NCBI RefSeq assembly: GCF_015644665.1
Contig: NZ_JADOBQ010000001.1
Coordinates: 62,001-126,000, forward strand
Direction: 5' to 3'
Length of the DNA: 64,000 bases
Source of the DNA: Roseobacter sp. MH60115
GTDB lineage: Bacteria; Pseudomonadota; Alphaproteobacteria; Rhodobacterales; Rhodobacteraceae
This document shows positions 19,133 to 28,965 of this stretch, piece by piece (the first letter of the stretch is position 1; every line of letters starts with the position of its first letter). Under the pieces are notes generated by a model, which saw nothing but the letters and a program-made list of their open reading frames with translations, had not been told where the DNA came from and did not search any database. The position numbers and the translations under genes are program-made.

Positions 19133-20074
19133 CTATATCTCCATGCACGGGTCTGATCCGACGTCGCTCAGCAGTGTCATGACTTCCTGACGCCAGGCAT
19201 CGCGCATCTTATTTGCCAGCACGGATGCAGGCCGGTAGCGCGGCGCGATAATGGCATAGCGATAGCGGATTTTTTCAGCGAGCGGGCGCACCTGAATGTG
19301 CTCTGTCATCGCCCCTGCGGTTTTCACATGTACCACGGTGAGCGGGTCCAGAATTGAACAGCATTGCCCGGCGGAGACAAATTGAAGGATGGGCAGGAAG
19401 GTCTGGCTCTCCACCATGGTTCGAAAGGTCAGATCACGTGCCCTGAACATGTCTTGCAGGTCCTGCTGGTGGGCGTGATTGGCCTGTAGACAGCCCATTG
19501 GTTCGTCATCAAGATCTGACAGCGAGACGACATCCCGCGCCGCCAGCGGGTGATCTGCGGGCGTGGCCAGAAAACAATCCGCCGCGATGAACTCGGCGTC
19601 GTAGAGTGTTTGTGCTTCGGTGTTTTGCGGCGCATCGGCAAATCCAAAGTCGATATTCTGCGCGCGGGCAAGCTCGGCGATCTGGTTCGAACTGCGCGCA
19701 AGGATCGACACGGTGATGCCCGCATCCCCTTTGATCTGGGTGGCAATAAACCGGGGAAACAGGACAGAGACAGGCCCCGGCATGGCGGCGACGCTCAGAT
19801 TGCCGGTTTGCCCGTCCACAAGGCTGCGCATGGTCTGGCGGACGCGGGACAACTGGCTCAGGATCGCATCGGTTTCGGTCAGCAGGTAGTGCGCCTCCGG
19901 CACCGGGACCAGCTTGCGCCCCTGCCGATCAAAGAGCTGCAGGCCCAGCTGGTCTTCCAGCGTCTTGATGGCGGCGCTGACGGCGGGCTGCGTCCGACCG
20001 AGTTTCTTGGCCGCATCCGAGAGTGAGGCCGATGTCATGACTGCCTGAAAGGCTGAGATCTGTGAAATATTCAT
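19133..20074 (-). CDS. LysR-family transcriptional regulator
   Basis: About 313 residues: LysR N-terminal HTH (SLSDAAKKLGRTQPAVSAAIKTLE) and a C-terminal effector domain beginning near GNLSVAAMPG. It is divergent from the TAXI/TRAP/FAD-oxidoreductase operon, so it probably activates that operon in response to its substrate. The start is uncertain: MNISQISAFQAV at 20074 matches family N-termini, but an ATG four codons earlier (20086) is possible and neither has a clear ribosome site. It converges with dctM. Confidence 0.85.
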   Translation of the reverse strand: MNISQISAFQAVMTSASLSDAAKKLGRTQPAVSAAIKTLEDQLGLQLFDRQGRKLVPVPEAHYLLTETDAILSQLSRVRQTMRSLVDGQTGNLSVAAMPGPVSVLFPRFIATQIKGDAGITVSILARSSNQIAELARAQNIDFGFADAPQNTEAQTLYDAEFIAADCFLATPADHPLAARDVVSLSDLDDEPMGCLQANHAHQQDLQDMFRARDLTFRTMVESQTFLPILQFVSAGQCCSILDPLTVVHVKTAGAMTEHIQVRPLAEKIRYRYAIIAPRYRPASVLANKMRDAWRQEVMTLLSDVGSDPCMEI

Positions 20075-20193
20075 GAGGAAATACATAATCAAAATCTATG
20101 GAAAGAAAAGATATTCAAATTTGCCTTTATTTTTGGATTGGCTACGCTGCCCTGCATGACTCGTTTTAGAAGTCAGCTACATGGGAGAATGTA
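20075..20193. promoter_or_regulatory. LysR / TAXI operon divergent promoter gap
   Basis: AT-rich gap (many A/T runs around 20080-20135) holding promoters for both directions by position. I see no convincing palindrome. A GGGAGA ribosome site precedes the TAXI gene start at 20194. Confidence 0.45.
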
Positions 20194-21204
20194 ATGAAGG
20201 TATTTTCAAAGCTTACGGGCGTTGCCCTCGCAACGACCCTGGCAGCCGGAACGGCGGTCGCCCAGGATCCGACGTTCTTTCGGATCGGGACCGGCAGTGC
20301 GGGGGGCACCTATTTCCCCATCGGGGGCACAATCGCCAACGGCATTTCCGCGCCTCCGGGATCGCGCGCCTGCGATGAGGGTGGCCAATGCGGCGTGCCC
20401 GGTCTGATCGCAATTGCGCAATCGACGACAGCATCCGTGTTCAACAACACGGCGGTGGAAAATGGCGAGTTGGAAGCCGGTCTTGCCGCCGCGGATGTTA
20501 CCCGGTCGATGTATCTGGGTGAAGGCAAGTTCGACGGCAAACCGCATCCGAAACTGCGGATCGTCGCCAACCTCTTCCCCGAAGACCTGCATCTTGTGAT
20601 GCCAAAAGGCGCCTCGCTAGGCGGGCTGGCTGATCTGGCGGGCAAACGGGTTGGTATTGCTCAGGCCGGATCCGGCACCCAGGTTGCCGTGGAGCAGATG
20701 CTGGCAGAATGGGGCGTGACCCGCGACAACATGGACGAGGCAGAACTGAACAACAGCCAGTCCGCCGAACGTCTGGCGGACGGGCAGCTTGACGCCTATT
20801 TCTACGCCGCAGGCTGGCCGGTCTCCGCGATGGTGCAGCTCTCCACGACCAAGGGCATGGAGCTGCACAGCTTCAGCGACGAAGATCTGGCCAAGATCAA
20901 CGAGATCATTCCGGCCTACATCCCGTCGAAAATCCCCGCTGGTGTCTATGAGGGCGTGGATTACGACGTGAAAACGCCGGCGGTCTCCGCCTTGCTGATC
21001 GTGTCCTCGGATCTTTCGGAAGAACTGGTCTATGGCATCACCAAGGCGATGTGGAACGACAACACGCGCAAACTTCTCGACAATGGTCATGCCAAGGGCA
21101 AGCAGATCACGCCGGATACGGCGCTTGATGGCATCGCCGCACTTGGTGTGCCGCTGCACGCAGGCGCCGAGAAGTTCTACCGGGAAGCCGGACTTCTGAA
21201 GTAA
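20194..21204 (+). CDS. TAXI-family TRAP transporter solute receptor
   Basis: A 336-residue periplasmic receptor with a signal peptide cleaved after AVAQ. The TAXI signature is clear: FRIGTGSAGGTYFPIGGTI right after the signal, followed by QSTTASVFN and the GSGTQVAVEQML block. TAXI receptors bind glutamate/glutamine or related acids in the few characterised cases. It precedes a fused TRAP permease and a DadA-like oxidoreductase, so an amino acid, D-amino acid or opine-like ligand is my inference. A strong hairpin follows the stop codon. Confidence 0.9.
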   Translation: MKVFSKLTGVALATTLAAGTAVAQDPTFFRIGTGSAGGTYFPIGGTIANGISAPPGSRACDEGGQCGVPGLIAIAQSTTASVFNNTAVENGELEAGLAAADVTRSMYLGEGKFDGKPHPKLRIVANLFPEDLHLVMPKGASLGGLADLAGKRVGIAQAGSGTQVAVEQMLAEWGVTRDNMDEAELNNSQSAERLADGQLDAYFYAAGWPVSAMVQLSTTKGMELHSFSDEDLAKINEIIPAYIPSKIPAGVYEGVDYDVKTPAVSALLIVSSDLSEELVYGITKAMWNDNTRKLLDNGHAKGKQITPDTALDGIAALGVPLHAGAEKFYREAGLLK

Positions 21205-21232
21205 GGTCTCCTCTTCCAGCCTTACCAGAGCA

Positions 21233-21263
21233 CGGGCGGCGGGCGACACCTGTCCGCCGCCCG
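21233..21263 (+). repeat. GC-rich intercistronic hairpin after TAXI gene
   Basis: CGGGCGGCGG pairs perfectly with CCGCCGCCCG (10 pairs, 11-base loop) between the receptor stop and the fused permease start. There is no T-run. It is placed like the hairpins after the other transport receptor genes here. Confidence 0.75.
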
Positions 21264-21301
21264 ATGGATGACCTGCACCACATGACGACAGGGGACGCCA
21301 G

Positions 21302-23515
21302 ATGAGCGATCAGCAGTCCGAAGCCGTGCGCGACCTTTCCCAAGCAGAACTGGCCGCCATTGAAGAGAAATACGATGAGGGCGCCGCCACGCGCTCGGTC
21401 ACACCGGCCTTTGGCAAGGTCCTGCGCTATGTGGCGCTGACCTTTGCGGTCTATCACTATCTGACGGCCGGTTTCGCCCTGCCACCGGACTACTGGCACA
21501 TGGGCTGGCATCTGTCGGGGCTCTTCATCCTGACCTATGCGCTCTATCCGATGGTCAAAACCCCAACCTCCTTTGACCTCAACACCGGCGCGCTGCGCCT
21601 TGGGGGGGTGCCCTATCTCGACATCATTCTGATGGTTCTGGGCGTCGCCTCTGCCCTGTATCTGGGGTTGGCCTGGCGCGGGATCGGGGTGCTGGGCGTG
21701 GAGGAAATGACCTTTCGCATGGGCAATCCAAACGGTTACGACCTGCTGTTTGGCTGCATCCTGATCGTGCTGGTCCTCGATATCGCGCGGCGGACGCTGG
21801 GGTGGATACTGCCCTTCATCATCAGCATCTTCATTTCCTACGCGCTGCTTGGCCCGTATTTTCCCGGCCTGCTCCAACACCCGGGCGTCAAGTTCAACAC
21901 CTTCGTTTCCTCGATGTACTTCCCGCAGGAAGGCATCTTTGGTGTTACGCTCTGGGTTGTCTCTACAATCGTCTTTCACTTCGTGCTGTTCGGCGTGATC
22001 GCGCAGCGCACCGGGCTGGGGCAGCTTTTCATCGACAATGCGACCATCCTCGCGGGCCGCTACACGGGCGGGCCCGCCAAAGTGTCCGTTGTGTCATCGG
22101 CCTTCTTTGGGACGATTTCCGGCTCATCGGTGGCCAATACGGTTTCAACGGGCGCGCTGACGATCCCGAACATGAAACGGCTGGGCTATCCCGGGCACTT
22201 TGCTGGCGGCGTCGAGGCCGCCGCCTCCGCCGGTGGCCAGATCACCCCGCCGATCATGGGTGCTGCGGCCTTCATTATGGCGGAGTTCCTGGAGCTTCCC
22301 TACACCACCATCGTTATTGCCGCGATCTTCCCGGCGCTGTTGCACTACGTCGGCGTGTTCACCGTTGTGCATCTGATGGCGCGCAAGTTGGGCCTGCAGG
22401 GGCTGACCAAAGACGCGCTGCCGAACCTGCGCGCGGTCTGGCGCGACGGCTGGGCAAATATCGTGCCGCTGGTCGGCCTGCTGGTGGTGCTGTTTTCCGG
22501 CTATACGCCCTATATGTCGGCCTTCTGCGGCATCTCGCTGGCGATCATCGCGGGCATGAGCCGTGTGAAGGAGCCAGTGACGCTGATCTACGCCGCAGCT
22601 TTCATCGGCTTCGTCCTCTGGAAACAGGGCGGCGGTGGCTTTGATATCCCCATGTCCGCCATCCTCATTCTCGGTGCAGTCGTGGCCACGCTCAATCCCC
22701 AGTGTCGCATTTCCCTGCAGGAGATGGGCGACACCTTCGAGACGGGCGTGAAATACGCGCTGGCCGTGGGTGCGGCCTCGGCCGCCGTTGGGATCGTGAT
22801 CGGTGTGATCAACACCACCGGCGTGGGGTTCCGCATTGGCTTCATGGTGACGCAGGCCGCTTCAAATCTGGGCAATGACATCGCGTGGCTCTTTACCTTT
22901 GGGGCCTATGAATTGTTCTCCGTCGAAGACCTGACGCTCTTCATCAGCCTGGTCTTTATCGCACTGGCCTGCATCCTGATGGGGGCAGGGGTGCCGACAA
23001 CCGCGCTCTACATCATGCTTGTGTCCGTGGCGCAGCCTGCGCTGGCGCAACTGGGCGTTCCTCCCATCGCGAGCCATATGTTCGTGCTCTACTACGGCGT
23101 TGTCGCTGAAATCACGCCGCCGGTCTGCACCTCGGCCTACGCCGCCGCAGCCATCGCGAATTCCAACCCGTTCCGCACGGGGATTTCCGCCTTCACCCTT
23201 GGGTTGGGCAAGGTGGTGGCGCCCATGGCATTCGTCTATGCGCCGGTGCTGCTCTTTGTCTCGTCGACCGGTTTCGACCTTTGGGAGTTCACCTATACGG
23301 CGGCCAGTTGCATTGCGGGGGTGATCGCCTTGTCTTCCGCCGTCGTGGGCTACTGGCTGGCCCCGGTGAACATCGCGTTTCGCTGGTTGCTGGCCATTGC
23401 CGGGCTGATTTTCATCGCACCGTCGTTGCAGGCCGATTTGGTGGCGCTGGTGGTCGCCTCGCCTGTCATCGTCACGCAACTGATGGCGCGGCGTGGAGTG
23501 AAAGCGGCAAGCTGA
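21302..23515 (+). CDS. TRAP transporter fused permease (4TM/12TM)
   Basis: A 737-residue membrane protein in which DctQ-like and DctM-like parts are fused, the standard partner of TAXI receptors. An N-terminal cytoplasmic segment of about 45 residues precedes the first helices. Recognisable DctM blocks are SGSSVANTVSTGALTIPNMKRLGY, AAASAGGQITPPIMGAAAFIMAEF, and the mirrored GAGVPTTALYIM with AEITPPVCTSAYAAAAIA in the second half. The ATG at 21302 is used. Its stop is directly followed by the ATG of the FAD oxidoreductase, so the two are co-translated. Confidence 0.93.
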   Translation: MSDQQSEAVRDLSQAELAAIEEKYDEGAATRSVTPAFGKVLRYVALTFAVYHYLTAGFALPPDYWHMGWHLSGLFILTYALYPMVKTPTSFDLNTGALRLGGVPYLDIILMVLGVASALYLGLAWRGIGVLGVEEMTFRMGNPNGYDLLFGCILIVLVLDIARRTLGWILPFIISIFISYALLGPYFPGLLQHPGVKFNTFVSSMYFPQEGIFGVTLWVVSTIVFHFVLFGVIAQRTGLGQLFIDNATILAGRYTGGPAKVSVVSSAFFGTISGSSVANTVSTGALTIPNMKRLGYPGHFAGGVEAAASAGGQITPPIMGAAAFIMAEFLELPYTTIVIAAIFPALLHYVGVFTVVHLMARKLGLQGLTKDALPNLRAVWRDGWANIVPLVGLLVVLFSGYTPYMSAFCGISLAIIAGMSRVKEPVTLIYAAAFIGFVLWKQGGGGFDIPMSAILILGAVVATLNPQCRISLQEMGDTFETGVKYALAVGAASAAVGIVIGVINTTGVGFRIGFMVTQAASNLGNDIAWLFTFGAYELFSVEDLTLFISLVFIALACILMGAGVPTTALYIMLVSVAQPALAQLGVPPIASHMFVLYYGVVAEITPPVCTSAYAAAAIANSNPFRTGISAFTLGLGKVVAPMAFVYAPVLLFVSSTGFDLWEFTYTAASCIAGVIALSSAVVGYWLAPVNIAFRWLLAIAGLIFIAPSLQADLVALVVASPVIVTQLMARRGVKAAS

Positions 23516-24754
23516 ATGGATCAACCGGTCATCATTCTGGGTGCAGGTATCATCGGTATCTGCACGGCGCTCTCTCTCGCGGAGCGCGGCGTCGCGGTGC
23601 GCATCATTGATCGCGGGGAGCCTGGGCAGGAGACCTCTTTTGGCAACGCTGGCATTATCTCGCCCTGGTCGGTCATTCCGCAATCCATGCCCGGGGTGTG
23701 GCGGCAAATTCCGCAGTTGATGTTCGGGCAGGCGGCACCGCTCTCGATCCGGGCTGCTGCATGGCCGAAAATGATCCCTTGGGGCTTGCGGTTCCTGCGG
23801 CAGGCCAGCGAAGCCCGGGCGCGGGCAACGGCGGATGTCATGGAGGTGCTCTGCGCGCCCTCTATTGATCTCTACCGACGGCACCTGCAGGGGACGGGCG
23901 CGGAAAGCCTCATCAAGGACAGCATTTACGTACATGCGTTCAGAGACGGGAGCCGGGCCACCCTCACGTCTCTCGACTACGCGATCCGGCAGGAGAAAGG
24001 GGCCAACCTTGAATTGGTGGGATTGGAGGCGCTGCAGGCCACCGAACCGGCGCTCGGGCCTGCCTTCAACGCGGCGGTTTTGATCCACGATCAGGCGCGC
24101 GCGCTCTCTCCCGGACGTATCGGGCGTGTGCTTGCAGAAAAGACCCGGGGCCTTGGGGTTGATTTCATTACGGACAACATTCGCAAACTGAACAGGACGG
24201 ACGGTGCCTGGCAGATTGTCTGTGATGGCGGCACACATGCTGCCGCTCGGGTCGTCGTGGCAATGGGCGCGTGGAGTGCCAACCTCTTGGCACCCCTCGG
24301 TCTTCGGATGCCGCTGATGGCCGAGCGCGGCTACCATCTGGAATTCGCGCAGCCGGGGATCGAGATCCGGAACTCGGTGATGGATGTCGATGCGAAACTG
24401 GTTGCCAGCAGTATGGAGGCAGGTGTCCGGATCGCAGGGCAAGCCGAATTCGCACCGGTTGACGCCCCACCTGATGACCGAAAACGCGGGCAGTTGCGCA
24501 AGCTGGCGAAAGCCGCCTTTCCAGACCTGAACACGGGTGTGGAAAGCTTCTGGATGGGGCGCCGTCCGTCCTTTCCCGACAGCCTGCCGGTGTTGGGCGA
24601 AGCGCCGGAGAAACAAGGGTTGTTTCTGAATTTTGGACATTCGCACTACGGCTTGATGATGGCGCCGAAATCGGGTGATTTGCTGGCGGATATGGTGATC
24701 GGTCGGGCGTCAAATGCAGATGTCACGGCATTGGGGGCTGAACGCTTCTTGTGA
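23516..24754 (+). CDS. FAD-dependent oxidoreductase, D-amino-acid dehydrogenase (DadA)-like
   Basis: A 412-residue DAO-family flavoenzyme. The N-terminal dinucleotide motif is IILGAGIIGICTALSLAERG followed by the acidic residue region; TSFGNAGIISP is the characteristic DadA block, and FGHSHYGLMMAPKSG near the C-terminus contacts FAD. Family members deaminate D-amino acids or split opines and N-alkyl glycines. It begins immediately after the TRAP permease stop, so the imported ligand is probably its substrate. The electron acceptor is likely quinone or another carrier; there is no OoxA-type partner subunit beside it. Confidence 0.87.
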   Translation: MDQPVIILGAGIIGICTALSLAERGVAVRIIDRGEPGQETSFGNAGIISPWSVIPQSMPGVWRQIPQLMFGQAAPLSIRAAAWPKMIPWGLRFLRQASEARARATADVMEVLCAPSIDLYRRHLQGTGAESLIKDSIYVHAFRDGSRATLTSLDYAIRQEKGANLELVGLEALQATEPALGPAFNAAVLIHDQARALSPGRIGRVLAEKTRGLGVDFITDNIRKLNRTDGAWQIVCDGGTHAAARVVVAMGAWSANLLAPLGLRMPLMAERGYHLEFAQPGIEIRNSVMDVDAKLVASSMEAGVRIAGQAEFAPVDAPPDDRKRGQLRKLAKAAFPDLNTGVESFWMGRRPSFPDSLPVLGEAPEKQGLFLNFGHSHYGLMMAPKSGDLLADMVIGRASNADVTALGAERFL

Positions 24755-24863
24755 CGTTGCCCTGCGTGGACAAGGCGAATTCAACCTTTCTTTTCATGTT
24801 TCTAACCCACTGATTTGGTCGCAGGCAATAGGCAGGACTTCTCGTCAGGCAAGAATTTAGTTC

Positions 24864-25601
24864 ATGCTTTGTTCTATCTTTGGTAAACTGCAGAACATGC
24901 AGCTATCCTTGATTCCAGATGATCGAGAAGACCGCCTGCTGTCCATCCATCGACGCCTGCGCACGCAGTACGGTCCTCAAGGCCCTCACGTGTTGCTGGA
25001 CCCGGTCTCACAGCTTGTCATGGGGCTTATCGGGGGCAAGACGCGGGGAGATATTTCGACATCCGTCTTTCGCGCGCTCAAAGGACGGTTTCGTGATTGG
25101 GAAAGCCTGCGGGATGCCCCGGTGCAGGAGATCAGGCATCTGATTGCGCCTGTGACCTTTGCGGAGGTGAAGGCGCGCAGGCTCAAGTCAGCCCTTCAGA
25201 TGGTGACCGCCAGCCAAGGCGCCCTGACGCTTGATCTGCTCAAACCAATGTCGGTGAGCGCGTCGCTGAACTGGCTGGAAAAACTGCCCGGCGTTGGTCG
25301 GAAAACGGCGGCGACGGTGTTGAACTTCAGCACCCTTCGCAAACCGGCCCTTGTGATTGACACGCATCACCTGCGGGTTGCCCGTCGCCTTGGTTTGATC
25401 CGTCAGCGTGCGGGGACGGTTGAGGCGTTCGAGCAGCTGTCGCCCTTGTTGCCGCAACAATGGGGCGCGCCGAACGTAGACAGCCATCACCAATTGATAA
25501 AGCGTCATGGGCAACGTCAATGTCCGACAAGATGGCCGACGTGTCACGGCTGCTGTCTTGCAGACCTATGCGATACCTACCGCGCGACCCGGCGGGTCTA
25601 A
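24864..25601 (+). CDS. Endonuclease III-like DNA glycosylase (HhH-GPD, 4Fe-4S)
   Basis: Up to 245 residues; the ATG at 24897 (MQLSLIPDD) is an alternative start giving 234. The helix-hairpin-helix LEKLPGVGRKTAATVLNF carries the lyase-type lysine, and VIDTHHLRVARRLG carries the catalytic aspartate. The C-terminus has the cluster ligands in C-x6-C-x2-C-x5-C spacing (CPTRWPTCHGCCLADLC). This supports a bifunctional glycosylase/AP-lyase for oxidised bases. The sequence between HhH and cluster differs from canonical Nth, so it may be an accessory paralogue. It stands alone between the TRAP operon and the sensor system. Confidence 0.85.
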   Translation: MLCSIFGKLQNMQLSLIPDDREDRLLSIHRRLRTQYGPQGPHVLLDPVSQLVMGLIGGKTRGDISTSVFRALKGRFRDWESLRDAPVQEIRHLIAPVTFAEVKARRLKSALQMVTASQGALTLDLLKPMSVSASLNWLEKLPGVGRKTAATVLNFSTLRKPALVIDTHHLRVARRLGLIRQRAGTVEAFEQLSPLLPQQWGAPNVDSHHQLIKRHGQRQCPTRWPTCHGCCLADLCDTYRATRRV

Positions 25602-25806
25602 GCGTTTGGTCGGATCAGCCCGCTGTGAGGTGTTCACCGGTAGGGCGGTGGGAAGGGAAAACGCCGGACAGGCTGATGAGATCAGGTTTCAAAGAGTTGT
25701 CACAAAAGCTCAACCCGCGAAAAGGCTTCGAGGGGCTTTCTACCTCAACTTGAATTTTCCGACCATCACGTGCATGGTCTCCTGCAGGTGATAGAGGTGA
25801 GATTTC
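25602..25806. other. Intergenic gap before the sensor operon
   Basis: 205 bases with no gene that I can support. The ribosome site GAGGTGA lies shortly before the GTG start at 25807. No terminator with a T-run was seen. Confidence 0.4.
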
Positions 25807-26556
25807 GTGTCCATTGGAAAAGGCGTCTGCGCCTGGTTGATCGCAATTTTCGTCTTATGCAATGGCGTTGTAGTTGCCGAGGAACGTCTCCTTGTCGTCG
25901 CGGATGAGTGGCCGCCTTTTTCCGGGGAGGGGTTGCCGGGGCGTGGGATTTCCATCGATGTGACCCGTGCCGTGCTCGAGCGGGCCGGCTATGAGGTGGA
26001 TACGGCGATCCTGCCGTGGTCTCGCGTGGTCAGCGGCGCAAAATCCGGCGAGTACGATATCGTTACCAGCCTGTTTCTCGACGCGGAAATGCAAAAATCC
26101 GTGTTCTATTCCGAGCCGTTCTTTGAAACGCAGGTTCAGTTTGTGCGGCAAAAAGGCAGTGACATCGCGTATGACGGGTTGGAGTCCCTGCAATCCTATG
26201 TCATCGCGGTCGGGGCCGGATTTCTGTACGAAGCCGCCTTCGACAATGCGGACTACCTCAACAAGTTCGAAGTGACCACGACCCTGCAGGGCCTGCAGAT
26301 GGTGGCCGCGGGGCGTGTCGATTTGACCCTGGATAGCGCACATGTCGTGCGGCATTCCATGCAGCTCACGGACGACGCCCTTGAGGACCAGCTTGAGTTT
26401 CTCGAACCGGCCCTGACCAAACAACAAATTCACATGGCTGTGTCCCGGCTGCGACCGGATCACGCAAATATCGTAACGGATTTCAACGCGGCGCTGGCCG
26501 ATATGCGCGCCGATGGGTCGCTGGACGCGCTGCTGAAAAAGCATAGCGCGGACTAG
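25807..26556 (+). CDS. Periplasmic solute-binding protein (family 3) acting as sensor partner
   Basis: A 249-residue PBPb-fold protein with a signal peptide (hydrophobic core LIAIFVLCNGVVVAEE). ADEWPPFSGEGLPGRGISIDVTRAVLERAGYEVD is the start of a typical amino-acid-binding-like domain. The start is GTG with a good GAGGTGA site. It is not followed by permease genes; a histidine kinase starts seven bases after its stop. I infer that it presents a periplasmic ligand to that kinase rather than to a transporter. The ligand is unknown. Confidence 0.8.
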   Translation: MSIGKGVCAWLIAIFVLCNGVVVAEERLLVVADEWPPFSGEGLPGRGISIDVTRAVLERAGYEVDTAILPWSRVVSGAKSGEYDIVTSLFLDAEMQKSVFYSEPFFETQVQFVRQKGSDIAYDGLESLQSYVIAVGAGFLYEAAFDNADYLNKFEVTTTLQGLQMVAAGRVDLTLDSAHVVRHSMQLTDDALEDQLEFLEPALTKQQIHMAVSRLRPDHANIVTDFNAALADMRADGSLDALLKKHSAD

Positions 26557-26562
26557 CCTCAC

Positions 26563-28866
26563 ATGTCCGAAAGATGGAACAATCGGCTCGCATTCTCGCT
26601 GCTATTGTGGGTCTTGCTGTGCAGTGCGTTGTTGTCTGTCCTGGCAACCTCCGTGCAACTCTACGTCACCTTTCAGAGGCAGGAAGACGCGCTTCGCGAC
26701 ACTGTGCTACAGGTCGAACGGGGCTTCGGGCAAAGCCTGAGTTCGGCGTTGTGGTCCTTTGATACGCAGCAGGTCGACGATATTCTGGATGGTATCCACG
26801 CCAATCGCGACATCGCCTCGCTCACGCTCTCCGGGAGCAATGGGCAGATCTGGGAACGTCTGCCGTCCAATCCTGACGAGCAACTGGATGTGGAACGTTT
26901 CGACCTCGAATATCTCGATCCGGTACGCGGCACGGCATCGGTTGGAACGCTGGAACTGGGCCTGAGCCGTGCGCGGATCTGGTCCAACATCTACGCACAG
27001 GTGCTGGTGGTGTTCCTGTCGAACATGGCCAAGACCGGCTTTGCGGCGATTGCAATTCTGGTGATCTTTCGTCGTCTGGTCAGCCGCCATTTACGGCACA
27101 TCTCAGACTTTGTTTCAAAGCCGGAATGGTTCACGGTCGATGTGCCGCTGACCCTGGACCGAAAACATGTCCACAGCGGGGATGACCTTGATGCGATTGC
27201 AACCGAAATCAACAAGACACGGGAACGGTTCCTTGATTTCGAAAGCGACCTGCGGGCAACATCCGAACAGTTGCGTGTCGTGCTGGACACCACCGTAAAC
27301 GGCATCATCGGGCTTGATGAGAACGGGGTGGTGGATGTCATCAATCCAGCGGCGCGTCATATGCTTGGTGGCAAGTCGGAGATGACGCCCTTTGCATGGC
27401 CGGACGAGATCAAGTTTCTGGATGTGGCGGACATGCATCCGCTGGATGCGTCCTCCGATCCGATCAATCGCGCGCTTGCCGGGCAGGTCCTGACCGGTGA
27501 AACGCATTTGATGACCCGCAGTGGCAGCCCGGAGAACCGCTACGTCCGCGTGTCCAGCGCTTTGGTCGCCGATGGCACGAACAGTCTGAGATGTGTGATT
27601 GTCCTGGATGATGTCTCCCTTCTGGAAAAGAACCGGCAGCAGGTCGAGCGCAAGGGACGGTTGGATGCCCTTGGTCAGCTGACTGGCGGTATCGCGCATG
27701 ATTTCAACAATCTGCTCGCCACCATCCTCTACGCGATGCAATTGACGCGGACAGACAATATTTCGGAGCGGTCTGACCGGGTTCTGTTGACGGCGCTGAA
27801 TGCGGTCGAGCGGGGGCGCGCGCTCACCAACCGGCTGCTGGCCTTTGCCAAGCGGCAACCGGGATTGGCAAAGTCGCGCCCGCTCGCCGAGACCTTTGCC
27901 GAATTCGAAGCGCTTGCGCGACCTGCGATCGAAGAGACGGTCGACATTTCCTTCCTGGCGCCGAACCCTGAACTTCTGGTCTATTGTGACCATGGCCAAC
28001 TCGACAATGCGCTGTTGAACCTGGTGCTCAACAGCCGGGATGCCATCATGCGCAGTGGCAAGGGCAGCAAGATCATCGTCAAGGCACGTGCGATTGACGA
28101 GGTGGATGTCGATCTGGCGCTCCGGCGCGAGGACCTGCATGCCTATATCACCCAAGGCATGCGGGAGGAGCATGCCGCAGATGTGGCACGCAAGGATGAA
28201 CGCGCGTATCGCTATGTCGAACTGTCGGTGACAGACGATGGTCCCGGCATGACGAATGAGGTGAAAAGGCGTGCGATTGACCCGTTCTTTACCACCAAGG
28301 ATACGAATTCCGGTACCGGTCTGGGCCTGTCGATGGTGTACGGGTTCATCCAGAATTCCGACGGCGAATTGCGCATCTACTCCGAACTGGAATTTGGCAC
28401 GACGATCAGACTGATCCTACCGCGAGGGACACTGGAGAATGAAAGAGAAGAGCCTATGACCCGTCTGCCGCCGCGACGCGGGAAGGGTGAAAAAATCCTT
28501 GTCGTTGAAGACGAAGTCAGCCTGCTGATGGTGATGGAAGATCTGATCGGTGAGCTCGGTTTCGAATTCATCGCCGCACGGTCGGGTGCCGAGGCGCTGG
28601 AGCTGATCGAGATGGGAGATGCGGTTGATCTGTTGTTGACGGATATCGTCATGCCCGGTGGTATTGGCGGGTTTGAACTGGCAACGCGGGTCAGAAAGCT
28701 GCGTCCCGACCTGCCTGTTGTCTATATGTCCGGCTACACCGGATTTACCTCTTCCGAAATGGGAGAGGTTGTGGCACCGATGGTCCAGAAACCCTGCCCG
28801 CCCGGTGAGCTGGCAGAGATATTGGCCGATACGCTGGCGGGTAAACCGTCCGAGAGACTGGGATGA
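26563..28866 (+). CDS. Membrane hybrid histidine kinase (PAS, HisKA, HATPase, REC)
   Basis: 767 residues. A first membrane helix lies near residues 8-32 and a second near 148-168, bracketing a periplasmic loop of about 115 residues that could contact the upstream binding protein. A HAMP-like linker and a PAS domain (about 230-345) follow. The phosphoacceptor is H379 in GGIAHDFNNLLA. ATPase boxes LNLVLNSRDAI, DDGPGM and GTGLGLSMV are intact. The C-terminal receiver has D694 in LLTDIVMPGG. It belongs to the NtrB/hybrid HPK4-like group. The separate receiver gene downstream is a likely phosphate target. Confidence 0.9.
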   Translation: MSERWNNRLAFSLLLWVLLCSALLSVLATSVQLYVTFQRQEDALRDTVLQVERGFGQSLSSALWSFDTQQVDDILDGIHANRDIASLTLSGSNGQIWERLPSNPDEQLDVERFDLEYLDPVRGTASVGTLELGLSRARIWSNIYAQVLVVFLSNMAKTGFAAIAILVIFRRLVSRHLRHISDFVSKPEWFTVDVPLTLDRKHVHSGDDLDAIATEINKTRERFLDFESDLRATSEQLRVVLDTTVNGIIGLDENGVVDVINPAARHMLGGKSEMTPFAWPDEIKFLDVADMHPLDASSDPINRALAGQVLTGETHLMTRSGSPENRYVRVSSALVADGTNSLRCVIVLDDVSLLEKNRQQVERKGRLDALGQLTGGIAHDFNNLLATILYAMQLTRTDNISERSDRVLLTALNAVERGRALTNRLLAFAKRQPGLAKSRPLAETFAEFEALARPAIEETVDISFLAPNPELLVYCDHGQLDNALLNLVLNSRDAIMRSGKGSKIIVKARAIDEVDVDLALRREDLHAYITQGMREEHAADVARKDERAYRYVELSVTDDGPGMTNEVKRRAIDPFFTTKDTNSGTGLGLSMVYGFIQNSDGELRIYSELEFGTTIRLILPRGTLENEREEPMTRLPPRRGKGEKILVVEDEVSLLMVMEDLIGELGFEFIAARSGAEALELIEMGDAVDLLLTDIVMPGGIGGFELATRVRKLRPDLPVVYMSGYTGFTSSEMGEVVAPMVQKPCPPGELAEILADTLAGKPSERLG

Positions 28867-28965
28867 CGAATGCTGCCTGATGCCTGCCTGCTGCTCTCCG
28901 CTTCAAAAATCGCGTCCGCGAACGCCGGGCAACACGTAGTGCCGACAAATTTGGTGGAGTAGCGC

